DNA of 64,000 nt, taken from Microlunatus kandeliicorticis (GTDB lineage Bacteria; Actinomycetota; Actinomycetes; Propionibacteriales; Propionibacteriaceae). Numbering within the stretch: position 1 is the first letter of the stretch; the number at the start of each line of letters is the position of its first letter. The stretch spans positions 62,001-126,000 of the forward strand of contig NZ_JACGWT010000002.1 in NCBI RefSeq assembly GCF_014137855.1, written 5' to 3'. Below, piece after piece: positions 34,277 through 43,758 of this stretch. The notes beneath the pieces were generated by a model that saw nothing but the letters and a program-made list of their open reading frames with translations, did no database searches and was not told the origin of the DNA. The position numbers were made by a program, and so were the translations under genes.

Positions 34277-36946
34277 TCAGTGCGCGAGGGCGAGCGCGAG
34301 GTCGGCGGCCTGTTCGGCGTCGAGAGTGGTCCCCTCGGCCCACGCGGCGCGGAAGGCCTCGGGACCGAGCCGTTCGCGGGCCCGGGCCTGGTCGTCGTCG
34401 TAGCTGAGCACGCCGCTGCTCGGCGGCCGCGGGTTGCCGCTGCTCTCACGGAGCCGGTCGGCCGCCGCCCAGAGCCGGGCCGCGCGGGCGTCGTCCCCTT
34501 CGCCGACGGCCAGTGACGCGAAGCCCTCGAGCGCGTACGCGACGCTGTCGAGGTCGCCGAGCTCGCGGGCCTGGGTCAGGCTGGTCACGAAGGTCTCGCG
34601 GCTGGCCGTCCGGTCCCCGCGGGCCAGCTGCACCTCGGCGAGGTTGATCTGCGCGGTGGTCGAGCGCCAGAAGTCGCCGTCCCGGCGGAAGATCCCGGTC
34701 GCCTCGACCAGATAGCGCTCGGCCGTCTCGAGCTCGCGGCGGCGCATCAGCAGCACCGCCAGGTTGACCAGCGCGGGGGCCACCACGGTGTCGTCGCCGA
34801 GGCGACGGGCGCCCTCGAGCGCCTCGCCGAGCAGGTCGGCCGCCTCGTCGTAGTCGGCATGCTCGATGGCCACGATCCCGAGGTTGCCGAGCACCGACAC
34901 GATCTGGGCCTGGTCGTCCTGCCGCCGGAAGATCGGCAGCGCCTTGGCGTAGGCCCGCTGGGCCGCGGCGTAGTCGCCCTGGACCCAGGCGAGCACCCCC
35001 TGGTTCTTCGAGGCCAGCGCCCGGACGTGGTCCTGCTCATCGGTGCCGTCGTCCGGCAGCGCGGCCACCGCCTGCTCGAGCCAGCGGCGTCCCTCGCTGT
35101 AGTAGCCGCGGATCCACCAGAAGTACGTGAGCTCGACGGTCAGCTCGGCCCCCTTGACCGGGTCGGCACCCGGCCGGCCGGGGCGGCCGAGGTACCAGGA
35201 GAGCGCGGCCCGCAGGTTGTCGTGCTCGGCCTCGACCCGGTCGAGCCACACCTGCTGCTCGGAGTTGAGCTGCTGACGCGCGTACTGCGCCATCCCGAGG
35301 TAGTAGTCGGCGTGCCGTTGGCGCAGGGCGTCCGCGTCGCCCTCGGCCTCGAGCTTCTCCACCGCGTACGCACGGACCGAGCGCAGCAGCCCGAACCGGA
35401 TCTCGTCGTCGAAGTCGCGGGCCACCACCAGGCTGGCGTCCACCAGAGTGGCCAGCCGGTCGAGGAAGTCGGTCGCCGGGTCCGGGTCGCAGATCGCCTC
35501 GGCGGCGTCCATCGTCCAGCCGCCGACGAAGACGCCGAGCCGGGTGAGCGCCTGCTGGTGGGCGGCGTCGAGCAGCCCGAAGCTCCAGTCGATCGTGCCG
35601 CGGAGCGTGCGCTGCCGGTCGGGCAGGTCTCGGTTGCCGCCTTCGAGCAGGTCGAACCGTCGGTCGAGGCGGCCGAGCAGCTGGGCCGGGGTGAGCAGCT
35701 TGGCCCGGGCGGCGGCCAGCTCGATGGCCAGCGGCAGCCCGTCGAGCCGCTGCACCAGCTCGGCGGTGGCGGTGGCGTTCTCGCCGGTCAATCGGAAGTT
35801 CGGCCGGACCGCCTGAGCCCGGGCCACGAACAGCGCCACCCCGGGGGACGCCTCGGCCGCGGCGAGCGAAACCGTGCCGCGGCCGTGGTCGGACGGTTCC
35901 GGCGCCCCCAGCGGCGGCACCGGGTGGACGACCTCGGCGGCGATCCGCAGCGGCGTCCGGCTGGTGACGACCAGCTCGAGACCCGGACAGGCCTCGATCA
36001 GCCGGGCCAGCGCAGGTGCCGCGTCGTTCACCTGCTCGAAGTTGTCGAGGACGATCAGCGTCTGCTGGCCGGCCAGCGTGCGCTCGAGCGCGGCCTCGAC
36101 CTCCTCGCCCTCGCGCGGCCCGACGCCGAGGGCGTCGGCGATGGTCCGCAGCACCAGGTCGGCGTCGTCGACGGCCTGCAACCCGACGAAGACGGTGGGC
36201 AGCTCGGTGGTGTCGCCGTGGCTGCGGGTGTCGCGGAGCCGCTCGGCCAACGCGATGGCCAGCCGGGTCTTGCCGATCCCGCCGGGCCCGAGCAGCGTGA
36301 TCAGCTGGACGGCCGGGTCGGCCATCCGGTCGGCCAGCTCGTCGAGCTCGGCCTCGCGACCGATCAGCGCGGTGGTCGCCCGGGGCCACCGCCGGGCCGC
36401 CGCCGACCCGACCGGGGCCGCCGGAGCGGCGGTCCCGGCCTCCTCCGGCTCGGACGTCCGAGCCGGCGGGGGGAGCTCCCACAGGCTGGCCTCGAACCGC
36501 TCGGTGAGCAGCAGGGCGAGGTCGTCGGCGAGCAGCCGCTGCAGCTCGGCCGCCGTCTCGAACGGCTTGTAGGAAGCGGTGTCGTCGCTCTGCAGCGACC
36601 GCAGCATCTGGGTCAGGCGCGGCTCGCGGCCCTCCTGCGGACGCTTGACGTAGATCAACTTGGGCCGCGGCCCGCACAACCGGTACTCGTCCTCGAGACC
36701 CGAGATCTCCTCGCCGGGGGCCACCCAGCCGTACCGCTGCCAGTAGATGCCGACGAAGATGTGGCTCTGCTCGAGGTAGGCCCGGTAGAGATCACGCGGC
36801 GGATAGGGCCGGGCGCCGAGCTCGAACATCACCGGCGACAGGTGCAGCCGACGGATCGCCGCCCGGGCCGCCTGCCGTTCGGGTAGCAGCTCCTGCAGGG
36901 TCGAGGAGACGAACACGCGCAACCGATGGTCCGGTGTCCGGATCAT
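34277..36946 (-). CDS. STAND ATPase: DUF4062 - NB-ARC - TPR
   Basis: 889 residues from ATG 36946, preceded by GGGGGAGG. Residues about 8-95 form a DUF4062 domain, with RLRVFVSSTLQELLPERQAA and SHIFVGIYWQRYGWVAP. Residues about 185-510 are a P-loop NTPase with LLGPGGIGKTRLA (Walker A, about 220), LIVLDNFEQV (Walker B, about 300), LVVTSRTPLRIA and GLPLAIELAAARAK. Residues about 590-880 are TPR repeats such as NLAVLLMRRRELETAERYLV. The form is that of a signal-transducing ATPase in which TPRs sense and the N-terminal domain acts; DUF4062-STAND proteins are candidates for antiviral or regulatory roles, not tested here. It lies 65 bases downstream of argS. Confidence 0.9.
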   Translation of the reverse strand: MIRTPDHRLRVFVSSTLQELLPERQAARAAIRRLHLSPVMFELGARPYPPRDLYRAYLEQSHIFVGIYWQRYGWVAPGEEISGLEDEYRLCGPRPKLIYVKRPQEGREPRLTQMLRSLQSDDTASYKPFETAAELQRLLADDLALLLTERFEASLWELPPPARTSEPEEAGTAAPAAPVGSAAARRWPRATTALIGREAELDELADRMADPAVQLITLLGPGGIGKTRLAIALAERLRDTRSHGDTTELPTVFVGLQAVDDADLVLRTIADALGVGPREGEEVEAALERTLAGQQTLIVLDNFEQVNDAAPALARLIEACPGLELVVTSRTPLRIAAEVVHPVPPLGAPEPSDHGRGTVSLAAAEASPGVALFVARAQAVRPNFRLTGENATATAELVQRLDGLPLAIELAAARAKLLTPAQLLGRLDRRFDLLEGGNRDLPDRQRTLRGTIDWSFGLLDAAHQQALTRLGVFVGGWTMDAAEAICDPDPATDFLDRLATLVDASLVVARDFDDEIRFGLLRSVRAYAVEKLEAEGDADALRQRHADYYLGMAQYARQQLNSEQQVWLDRVEAEHDNLRAALSWYLGRPGRPGADPVKGAELTVELTYFWWIRGYYSEGRRWLEQAVAALPDDGTDEQDHVRALASKNQGVLAWVQGDYAAAQRAYAKALPIFRRQDDQAQIVSVLGNLGIVAIEHADYDEAADLLGEALEGARRLGDDTVVAPALVNLAVLLMRRRELETAERYLVEATGIFRRDGDFWRSTTAQINLAEVQLARGDRTASRETFVTSLTQARELGDLDSVAYALEGFASLAVGEGDDARAARLWAAADRLRESSGNPRPPSSGVLSYDDDQARARERLGPEAFRAAWAEGTTLDAEQAADLALALAH

Positions 36947-37011
36947 CCGGGCCTCCCCCGCCGCCACGGCGCCAAGATATCTCTCAGCCAGCCGCCGTGG
37001 GGCGGGTCGGC

Positions 37012-38649
37012 TCACATCCGATCGGGGGCGGGGATCCCGAGCAGGTCGAGCCCGGTGGCCAGCACCTTGCGGGCGGTCAGGCAGAGCGCCAGCCGGGACT
37101 CCCGGACGGTGCCCTCCGAGCGCAGCACCGGGCACTGCTCGTAGAACGCGGCCAGCGCCACCGCGGTGTCGTAGAGGTAGGCGCAGAGCCGGTGCGGCTG
37201 GAGGTTCTCGGCCACGTCGGCCACCGCGTCACCGAAGCCGCTGAGCTGCAGGGCCAGGGTCTGCTCGGCCGGCTCGAGCAGCTCGGTGATCTTGTCCCCG
37301 ACCGGGATGCCGTCGGCCTCGGCCTTGCGGAGCACCTGGCACATCCGGGCGTGCGCGTACTGCAGGTAGGGACCGGTGTTGCCGGTGGTGGCGACCATCC
37401 GGTCGACGTCGAAGACGTAGTCCTTGTTGATCCCGCTGGACAGGTCGGCGTACTTGATCGCGGCCAGCGCGACCGGCGGCGCGGCCTTCTCCTCGGCGGC
37501 GTCGAGCAGCGAGACCAGCGAGGCGGCGGTGCCCTCCCGGGTCTTGAACGGGCGGCCGTCGGTGCCCAGCACCAGGCCGTAGCCGACGTGCTCGGCCGAG
37601 ACCGAGTCGGGCAGGTAGCCGGCGGTGCGGGCGGCGGCGAACACCTCGTGGAAGTGGTCGGCCTGCCGGGCGTCGGTGACGTAGATCAGCCGCTCGCCGT
37701 GCAGCTCGCTGACCCGGCGCCGGATCGCCGCGAGGTCGGTCGTGTCGTAGTTGAACCCGCCGTCGCGCTTGCGGATGATCAACGGCGCGTTGAAGCCCTC
37801 GACGAACACGCAGAGCGCACCGGCGTCGATCACCGCGATGCCGCGCTGCTCGAGGTCGGCGGCCACCACCGGCAGGTCGTCGTTGTAGGTGGACTCGCCG
37901 GCCAGGTCGTCGTCGGTGAGCAGGATGTTCATCCGCGCGTAGGTGGAGTTGAACGCGGCGGCGGAGATCTTCATCAGGTCCGACCAGACGGCGCGGGTGT
38001 GCGCGTCACCGGACTGCAGCGCGACCACCCGCGCGCGGGCCCGGTCGGCGAACTCGGGGTCGGCCTCGAACTTCCGGGCCGACCGGACGTAGAGGTCGTC
38101 GGCCTGCTCGAGGGTCAGCTGCGAGGCGTCGAGGCCCTCCTCGTCGATCAGCTCGACGAGCTTGCCGAACTGGGTGCCCCAGTCGCCGATGTGGTTCTGG
38201 GCGATCACGGTGTGGCCGAGGGCGGCGAGCACCCGGTAGAAGCAGTCGCCGATGATCGTGGTCCGCAGGTGCCCGACGTGCATCTGCTTGGCCACGTTAG
38301 GGCTCGAGTAGTCGATCACCACCCGCTTCGGGTCGGAGGTCGGCACCAGGCCGGTCCGCGGGTCGGCGAGCAGCGCGGTCACCTCGTCGGCCAGCGTCGA
38401 CGGCTTGAGCCGGAAGTTGATGAACCCCGGGCCGGCGAGCTCGGGTGGCTCGCACAGGTCGGACACGTCGAGCGAGTCGATGATCCCGGCCGCCACCTCG
38501 CGCGGCGGGCGCCCCTCGGCCTTGGCCAGTCGCAGCGCGACGTTGGACTGGAAGTGACCGAACTGGGGCTTGGTGGCCGGGCGGAGCTCGGGGTCCACAC
38601 CGGTGGCGGCCCGGACCCGATCGCTCAGCGTGGCTTGCAGGGATGACAC
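37012..38649 (-). CDS. argS: Arginyl-tRNA synthetase
   Basis: About 545 residues; GTG 38649 is preferred, with an in-frame GTG at 38667 also open. It charges tRNA-Arg. The first about 90 residues are the ArgRS N-terminal tRNA-binding domain (GHFQSNVALRLAKA); the class I core has HVGHLRTTIIGD as its HIGH motif and PFKTREG in place of KMSKS, as in many ArgRS enzymes; the anticodon-binding DALR domain holds YAHARM. Length is normal. The STAND gene follows 65 bases downstream on the same strand. Confidence 0.96.
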   Translation of the reverse strand: MSSLQATLSDRVRAATGVDPELRPATKPQFGHFQSNVALRLAKAEGRPPREVAAGIIDSLDVSDLCEPPELAGPGFINFRLKPSTLADEVTALLADPRTGLVPTSDPKRVVIDYSSPNVAKQMHVGHLRTTIIGDCFYRVLAALGHTVIAQNHIGDWGTQFGKLVELIDEEGLDASQLTLEQADDLYVRSARKFEADPEFADRARARVVALQSGDAHTRAVWSDLMKISAAAFNSTYARMNILLTDDDLAGESTYNDDLPVVAADLEQRGIAVIDAGALCVFVEGFNAPLIIRKRDGGFNYDTTDLAAIRRRVSELHGERLIYVTDARQADHFHEVFAAARTAGYLPDSVSAEHVGYGLVLGTDGRPFKTREGTAASLVSLLDAAEEKAAPPVALAAIKYADLSSGINKDYVFDVDRMVATTGNTGPYLQYAHARMCQVLRKAEADGIPVGDKITELLEPAEQTLALQLSGFGDAVADVAENLQPHRLCAYLYDTAVALAAFYEQCPVLRSEGTVRESRLALCLTARKVLATGLDLLGIPAPDRM

Positions 38650-38723
38650 AGTCGTCCAGTATCTCACCGTTCACGATGCGGACGCCGGGGAATAGACGGC
38701 GGGTGGAACGGGCTGTCCTTCGC

Positions 38724-39545
38724 ATGACCGTTCCCACCATCACCCTGAACGACGGCCTCCAGATCCCGCAGTTCGGCCTGGGCGTGTGGCAGGTGTCCAC
38801 CGACGACATCGAGCCCGCGGTCGGCAAGGCGCTCGAGGTCGGTTACCGGCACATCGACACCGCGGCCATGTACGGCAACGAGGAGGGTGTCGGTCGGGCC
38901 ATCGCCCAGTCCGGGATCGCCCGTGACGAGCTGTGGGTGACCACCAAGCTCAACAACAACGCGCACGGCTTCGAGGAGTCGCAGCAGGCGCTCAAGGACA
39001 GCCTGGGCAAGCTCGGCCTCGACCACGTCGACCTGTACCTGATCCACTGGCCGCTTCCCGCGCGCAACGACTACGTCGACACCTGGAAGGGTCTGGTCGA
39101 GCTGCAGAAGCAGGGTCTGACCCGCTCGATCGGTGTCTCGAACTTCCAGCCCGACCACCTGGACGCGATCATCGCGGCCACCGGGGTCACCCCGTCGGTC
39201 AACCAGGTGGAGATCCACCCGACCTTCACCCAGACCGCGCTGGTCGCCAAGCACCAGGAGCTGGGTGTGCACACCGAGGCGTGGAGCCCGCTGGGTCAGG
39301 CCGAGGACCTGCGCAACGAGACCGTCACCCAGCTGGCCGACAAGCTCGGCAAGACCCCGGCCCAGGTCATCCTGCGCTGGCACCTGCAGAAGGGCTACAT
39401 CGTGTTCCCGAAGTCGGTGACGCCGTCGCGGATCGAGGAGAACTTCCAGATCTTCGACTTCGAGCTGACCGGTGACGACGTCGCCGCGATCGACGCGCTG
39501 GACGAGGGCAACCGGATCGGCCCTGACCCCGACCAGTTCAACTGA
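38724..39545 (+). CDS. Aldo/keto reductase
   Basis: 273 residues from ATG 38724. The AKR5-type barrel shows the catalytic tetrad in DTAAMYGNE (Asp and Tyr), VTTKL (Lys) and LIHWP (His). GVSNFQPDHLDAI, NQVEIHPTF and FPKSVTPSRIEENFQIFDF are the other family signatures, the last binding NADPH. Similar enzymes reduce 2,5-diketogluconate, methylglyoxal or small aldehydes. It stands alone between argS (divergent) and a repeat cluster. Confidence 0.95.
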   Translation: MTVPTITLNDGLQIPQFGLGVWQVSTDDIEPAVGKALEVGYRHIDTAAMYGNEEGVGRAIAQSGIARDELWVTTKLNNNAHGFEESQQALKDSLGKLGLDHVDLYLIHWPLPARNDYVDTWKGLVELQKQGLTRSIGVSNFQPDHLDAIIAATGVTPSVNQVEIHPTFTQTALVAKHQELGVHTEAWSPLGQAEDLRNETVTQLADKLGKTPAQVILRWHLQKGYIVFPKSVTPSRIEENFQIFDFELTGDDVAAIDALDEGNRIGPDPDQFN

Positions 39546-39579
39546 TCGCCGGGGGCCTGAGCGCCCCCTTGCGGCACCC

Positions 39580-39693
39580 CGCTGAGCCTGTCGAACGCGC
39601 TTCGACAGGCTCAGCGCACGTTCGGGCGCTTCGACAGGCTCAGCGCACGCGTCTCCGGCTCAGCGCACGATGCGCGCTTCGACAGGCTCAGCG
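39580..39693. repeat. Cluster of four 19-bp interspersed repeats, one inverted
   Basis: A minus-orientation copy (CGCTGAGCCTGTCGAA, 39580-39599) sits head to head with a plus copy at 39598-39616, so the two can form a stem. Further plus copies are at 39627-39645 and 39675-39693. The cluster lies between the converging aldo/keto reductase and DUF1707 genes. Confidence 0.9.
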
Positions 39694-39729
39694 AGCGGGC
39701 TGCAGGCTCGGCGCACGTCCGGAGCCGGA

Positions 39730-40227
39730 TCAGCGCGCGTCGAGCGGGGCGCGGTGGCAGTGCCCGCCGCGCCCGGTGAGCGCGGGGACGCCGTGGGAGA
39801 CGACCCCGATGCCCCAGCCGAGGATCGGCCAGACCGGCCAGAAGTACCAGGCGCCGACGGTGATCCCGACGACCAGCCAGATCGCCAGCATCACCGCGCT
39901 CCCGGCGACGTAGCTGCCCAGGTGGGCGTAGAAACCGGCCCGCGCGCCGCGGTCGGTCGGCCGGGCCGGAGCGCCGGCAGCCGGCAAGGCAGACGCGAGA
40001 CCGGGGGCCGGTGCGAGGCGGTCGACCGGCAGGTCGCTCAGCAGCGTGCGGAGGTCACCGAGCGTCCGGGCGGTGAGCACCGCGGTGCTCCGCTGGTCGA
40101 ACTCGGCCGGCGTCAGGTAGCCGCGGGCCGACGCCTCCGCCAGCACGGTGTGGGTGCGGTCGCGGTCGGTGTCGCCGGCCCGCAGCTCGTCGCGCCCCGG
40201 TTCCCGGACCTGCTGCATCTCGCTCAT
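39730..40227 (-). CDS. DUF1707 protein with two-transmembrane 2TM domain
   Basis: 165 residues, ATG 40227. After a short start, DUF1707 is seen as LRAGDTDRDRTHTVLAEASA and YLTPAEFDQRSTAVLTARTLGDLRTLL split over residues 15-67. A C-terminal 2TM module (FYAHLGSYVAGSAVMLAIW, ITVGAWYFWPVWPILGWGIG) lies at about residues 98-150. The function is unknown. There is almost no leader between the likely promoter and ATG, so the message may be leaderless. Confidence 0.88.
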   Translation of the reverse strand: MSEMQQVREPGRDELRAGDTDRDRTHTVLAEASARGYLTPAEFDQRSTAVLTARTLGDLRTLLSDLPVDRLAPAPGLASALPAAGAPARPTDRGARAGFYAHLGSYVAGSAVMLAIWLVVGITVGAWYFWPVWPILGWGIGVVSHGVPALTGRGGHCHRAPLDAR

Positions 40228-40233
40228 GTGTCC

Positions 40234-40262
40234 ATGATGACCTGTTGATCTTTACACGTCAA
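40234..40262 (-). promoter_or_regulatory. Promoter of the DUF1707 gene, probably leaderless
   Basis: On the minus strand, TTGACG (40257-40262) and CATCAT (40234-40239) are 17 bases apart, matching -35 and -10 elements. Transcription would begin near 40227, which is the ATG itself. The -35 overlaps the last codons of the upstream nei-like gene. No ribosome-binding site is present, in keeping with a leaderless message. Confidence 0.45.
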
Positions 40263-41053
40263 GGGCTTGTCGCCGGCTGACAGTGCGGACACCAGTAGCT
40301 GCGCCGCTCCTGTCCGAGCGGCCCGAACTCCTCGGTCCGGATCGGCGTCCGGCAGCGCCGGCAGGGCTGTCCCGGCCGCTCGAACACCCAGTGCTGGCGG
40401 CCCGGGCGGAGGTCGCCGGTGGTCGACTGCTCCCACCGCGTCCGGTTCGCACTGAGCAGCTGCCGGGCGCGCACGCAGATTCGCTCCAGGTCGGGCACCG
40501 CCTCCACCGGCGTGCGCGGGTGAATGCCCTGGAGGAACAACACCTCCGCGCGGTACAGCGTCCCGATGCCGGCCAGGTTGCGCTGGTCGAGCAGCGCCTC
40601 ACCGACACTCCGCTCGGGGTGCACGCGGATCCGCCGGACCGCCTCGGCCAGGTCCCAGTCCGGTCCGAGCAGGTCCGGACCGAGATGGCCGACCACCTCG
40701 TCCTCGGCGGCGGTCGGCAGCCGCTCGACCACCGGCAACCGCCAGCCGACGGCGTCGAGCGTGCTGGTGCCGAGCACCGCCCGGATCTGGTGGCCGGGGC
40801 CGCCGGACCAGCGCCGGCCGTGCGGATAGATCCGCCAGCTGCCCTCCATCCGGAAGTGGGTGTGCAGGGTGGTGCCGTCGGCGAACCGGATCAGCTGGTG
40901 CTTGCCGCGGCTGACCACCTCGCGCACCGCGGTCCCGGTGAGGTCGACCTCAGCCAGCTGCGGGACCCGGAGCTCGCAGCGGGTCAGCACCTGGCCGGCC
41001 AGCGCGGCGTGCAGCCGCCGGCAGGACAGCCAGACGGTGTCGCCCTCGGGCAT
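40259..41053 (-). CDS. nei: Fpg/Nei-family DNA glycosylase (endonuclease VIII-like)
   Basis: 264 residues, ATG start. It begins MPEGDTV, placing the catalytic Pro2 and Glu3 of the family; HTHFRMEGSWRI, LLDQRNLAGIGTLYRAEVLF (helix-two-turn-helix) and the C-terminal zinc finger C-RRC...YWCPHC (four cysteines, residues about 230-258) follow. It would excise oxidised pyrimidines and nick the abasic site. Some actinobacteria carry several Nei paralogues and which one this is cannot be told. Confidence 0.94.
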   Translation of the reverse strand: MPEGDTVWLSCRRLHAALAGQVLTRCELRVPQLAEVDLTGTAVREVVSRGKHQLIRFADGTTLHTHFRMEGSWRIYPHGRRWSGGPGHQIRAVLGTSTLDAVGWRLPVVERLPTAAEDEVVGHLGPDLLGPDWDLAEAVRRIRVHPERSVGEALLDQRNLAGIGTLYRAEVLFLQGIHPRTPVEAVPDLERICVRARQLLSANRTRWEQSTTGDLRPGRQHWVFERPGQPCRRCRTPIRTEEFGPLGQERRSYWCPHCQPATSP

Positions 41054-41161
41054 CCGGCCTCCGTTCGCGCCGCCGCGGGCGCGTCGAGCGTGTGACGGGC
41101 GCGTTCTCGGCCGTCATGATGGGTCCGCGCCGCAGCGCGAAGCACGAACCAGGAGGCAACC

Positions 41162-41701
41162 ATGGAGTACCGACGGCCCTACACGATCACCGGCCCGCGG
41201 GTGGCGACCGCCGCCGCGCTGGTGGTGCTGTGCGTCGTCGGGGCCGCACTGCCCTACTTCACCCTGGCCTACCTCGACTTCTCCTCCGCACCGACCCGGT
41301 CGACCACCAACGTCTTCGGCACCATCAGCCTGCTCAACAAGCTCAGCCTGGAGTACGTCCCGGCGGCCCGCCAGGTCGGGCTCGACCCGCTCGACCACGC
41401 GTTCACGGTGATGCTGCTCGGCTCGGCCATGCAGGCGGTCGGGCTGGTGGTGGCGATCGCCACCGTGGCCGGGCAGTTCATGAACGAGATCAACAAGTTC
41501 CTCTGGTGGCCGTTCCTGATCGGCGGCGCGTTGCTGGTGCTCGGGCCGGTGCCGGTCTTCATCAGCCACCAGATGCTCACCGGCGACAAGGTCGACACCT
41601 CGGTGCTGTGGGGCTGGCTCCCGCTGTTCGCCGCCGGGATCCTGGTCGTGGTCACCGCGCTCCGCTCGCGTCGTCGGCTGGACAGCTACCGCGGGCTCTG
41701 A
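41162..41701 (+). CDS. Four-helix integral membrane protein of unknown function
   Basis: 179 residues, ATG 41162 with AGGAGG seven bases upstream. Four hydrophobic helices are seen (about residues 14-38, 81-105, 117-141 and 148-166), between short loops and with an Arg-rich end. I recognise no family. Its last 16 bases overlap the end of the converging GNAT gene, so the two stops are interleaved. Confidence 0.82.
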   Translation: MEYRRPYTITGPRVATAAALVVLCVVGAALPYFTLAYLDFSSAPTRSTTNVFGTISLLNKLSLEYVPAARQVGLDPLDHAFTVMLLGSAMQAVGLVVAIATVAGQFMNEINKFLWWPFLIGGALLVLGPVPVFISHQMLTGDKVDTSVLWGWLPLFAAGILVVVTALRSRRRLDSYRGL

Positions 41702-42324
41702 GCCGCGGACGCGGCGGGCACCACCGTCCGCATCACGCAGTTGCCCTTGCCCTTGGGCCGGAGGTAGTCGAACCCGAGCCGGGCGTACATCGTCCGGGTC
41801 GCGTTGTAGAGGAACGACGACGACGGACGCTTGCCGGGCTCGAGGTCGTGCGGGTAGGCCTCGACCGTGCCGCCACCGGCTCGCGCGATCAGGGCGAGCG
41901 CCCCGCGGACGGCGACGGCCGCCATCCCCCGCCGGCGGAACCTCCGGTCGACGAACAGGCAGGTGATCCGGAAGTCGGGCACCAGGTCGGTCTCCGCCTC
42001 CCACTGCTTGCGGTGGTGGATGTTGGCCAGCTCGGCGACCGGGCCGTACTCGGCCCAGGCGATCGCCTCGGCGTCCGGTCCGGGCCCGTCGAGCACCAGG
42101 GCGGCGTGCGCGCGGCCCTCGAGCACCCGCCGGTGCTTGAACTCACGGTTGCCCAGCTCCGAGCGTTCCGGCGGATCCGGGTGCAGGTGGAACCAGGTGC
42201 ACCAGCAGCCGCCCCAGACCCCGTTGTGCCGTTCGGCCAGCCCGGCGAACGCCTCCCAGGTGTCCGGACCCAGCGGCACCACCCGGTGGCCGTCGACCGT
42301 CAGCTCCTCCACCTCCGCGCGCAC
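41686..42324 (-). CDS. GNAT-family N-acetyltransferase
   Basis: 212 residues, start at 42324. The acetyl-CoA-binding motif A is seen as ITCLFVDRRFRRRGMAAVAVRGAL, and the C-terminal strand as RTMYARLGFDYLRP. The N-terminal NGVWGGCWCTWFHLHP is a Cys/Trp-rich patch found in a subgroup of GNATs. The acceptor substrate is unknown. It is divergent from the MFS transporter gene. Confidence 0.9.
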   Translation of the reverse strand: MRAEVEELTVDGHRVVPLGPDTWEAFAGLAERHNGVWGGCWCTWFHLHPDPPERSELGNREFKHRRVLEGRAHAALVLDGPGPDAEAIAWAEYGPVAELANIHHRKQWEAETDLVPDFRITCLFVDRRFRRRGMAAVAVRGALALIARAGGGTVEAYPHDLEPGKRPSSSFLYNATRTMYARLGFDYLRPKGKGNCVMRTVVPAASAAQSPR

Positions 42325-42350
42325 GACAGCACGCTAGCGAGGAGTCCGGA

Positions 42351-42380
42351 CACCCGGGGCCGGTCCGGCCGACCCGGGTG
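42351..42380. promoter_or_regulatory. Inverted repeat between GNAT and MFS genes
   Basis: CACCCGGG (42351-42358) and CCCGGGTG (42373-42380) enclose a further GGCCGG/CCGGCC stem. It lies between two divergent starts, so an operator is more likely than a terminator. Confidence 0.4.
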
Positions 42381-42441
42381 AACAGATAGCCGAACGATGA
42401 GTAATGTGACGGCGGTCTCGCCAGCGTCGAAGGAGTCGATC

Positions 42442-43746
42442 ATGAGTGCCTCCGCCACCGCTCCCGCCGGTCGTCGTCGAGTGGCGCTCACCGGCGACCA
42501 GCGCAACTCGTTCCTGGCCGCGCAGCTGGGCTGGACGATGGACGCCTTCGACTACTTCATCGTGGTCTTCGTCTACGCCGACATCGCCAAGTCCTTCGGC
42601 ATGGAGAAGTCCGAGGTAGCCCTGATCACCACCGCGACGCTGGTGATGCGCCCGGTCGGCGCGCTGCTGTTCGGGCTGCTCGCCGACCGCTTCGGGCGGC
42701 GGGCGCCGCTGATGATCGACGTCTGCTTCTACTCGGTGATCGGCTTCCTCTGCGCGTTCGCCCCGAACTTCTGGGTGCTGATCGTGCTCCGGATGCTGTA
42801 CGGCATCGGGATGGGCGGCGAGTGGGGCCTCGGTGCCGCGCTGGCCATGGAGAAGATCCCGGCCGAGCGCCGCGGCTTCTTCTCCGGGCTGCTCCAGGTC
42901 GGCTACTCCTGCGGCTACCTGCTGGCCGCCGTGGCCTTCCTGGTGGTCCACGGCGCGCTGGGTCTGTCCTGGCGCTGGCTGTTCGGTCTGTCGATCATCC
43001 CAGCGCTGATCAGCCTGCTGATCCGGTCCCGGGTGAAGGAGTCCGAGGTCTGGGAGAACGCGCAGGAGACCCTCAAGGTCACCCGCACCCGGTTCCGCGA
43101 CCTGCTGCTCGACAAGAAGGTCATCCGTCGGTTCGTCTACCTGATCCTGCTGATGACCGCCTTCAACCTGTCCAGCCACGGCACCCAGGACGTCTACCCG
43201 ACCTTCCTGCAGGCCAAGCCGGAGACCGGCGGGGCCGGGCTGAGCGCGAACACCGCGACGGTGATCGCCATCGTCTACAACGTCGGCGCGATCATCGGCG
43301 GCCTGGTGTTCGGCACCCTCTCCAGCCGGTTCGGCCGCCGCTACACGATCGCCTTCTGCGCGGTGCTCGCGCTGCCGATCGTCCCGCTGTTCGCCTACTC
43401 GAAGACGGCCGCGTTCCTCTGCCTGGGCTCGTTCCTCATGCAGGTGATGGTGCAGGGCGCCTGGGGGGTCATCCCGGCGCACCTGACCGAGATGAGCCCG
43501 GACGCGATCCGCGGCTTCTACCCGGGGGTCACCTATCAGCTGGGCAACCTGCTCGCCTCGCTCAACCTGCCGATCCAGGAGGCGCTGGCCGCCCGGCACG
43601 GCTACCCGTTCGCGCTGACCGCGACCGTGGTGCCGACGCTGGTCGCGGTGGTGGTGCTGGTGCTGATCGGGACCGAGGCCCGCGGCATCCAGTTCGGCCG
43701 GCGCGAGACGGCCACCCAGCCGGCCGGGGCCCGGGCCACCGGCTGA
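42442..43746 (+). CDS. MFS transporter, sialate/lactate (NanT/SHS) type
   Basis: 434 residues from ATG 42442, chosen because AAGGAG lies eight bases upstream; an upstream ATG at 42397 lacks one. Twelve hydrophobic segments are present. The signature [14 protein letters not shown] between helices 2 and 3, [13 protein letters not shown] in helix 1 and [14 protein letters not shown] in the second half identify the major facilitator superfamily, metabolite:H+ symporters for carboxylates such as sialic acid, lactate or related acids. The exact substrate is not evident. It precedes a DUF218 gene by 12 bases. Confidence 0.9.
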   Translation: MSASATAPAGRRRVALTGDQRNSFLAAQLGWTMDAFDYFIVVFVYADIAKSFGMEKSEVALITTATLVMRPVGALLFGLLADRFGRRAPLMIDVCFYSVIGFLCAFAPNFWVLIVLRMLYGIGMGGEWGLGAALAMEKIPAERRGFFSGLLQVGYSCGYLLAAVAFLVVHGALGLSWRWLFGLSIIPALISLLIRSRVKESEVWENAQETLKVTRTRFRDLLLDKKVIRRFVYLILLMTAFNLSSHGTQDVYPTFLQAKPETGGAGLSANTATVIAIVYNVGAIIGGLVFGTLSSRFGRRYTIAFCAVLALPIVPLFAYSKTAAFLCLGSFLMQVMVQGAWGVIPAHLTEMSPDAIRGFYPGVTYQLGNLLASLNLPIQEALAARHGYPFALTATVVPTLVAVVVLVLIGTEARGIQFGRRETATQPAGARATG

Positions 43747-43758
43747 CACACTGCCCGG

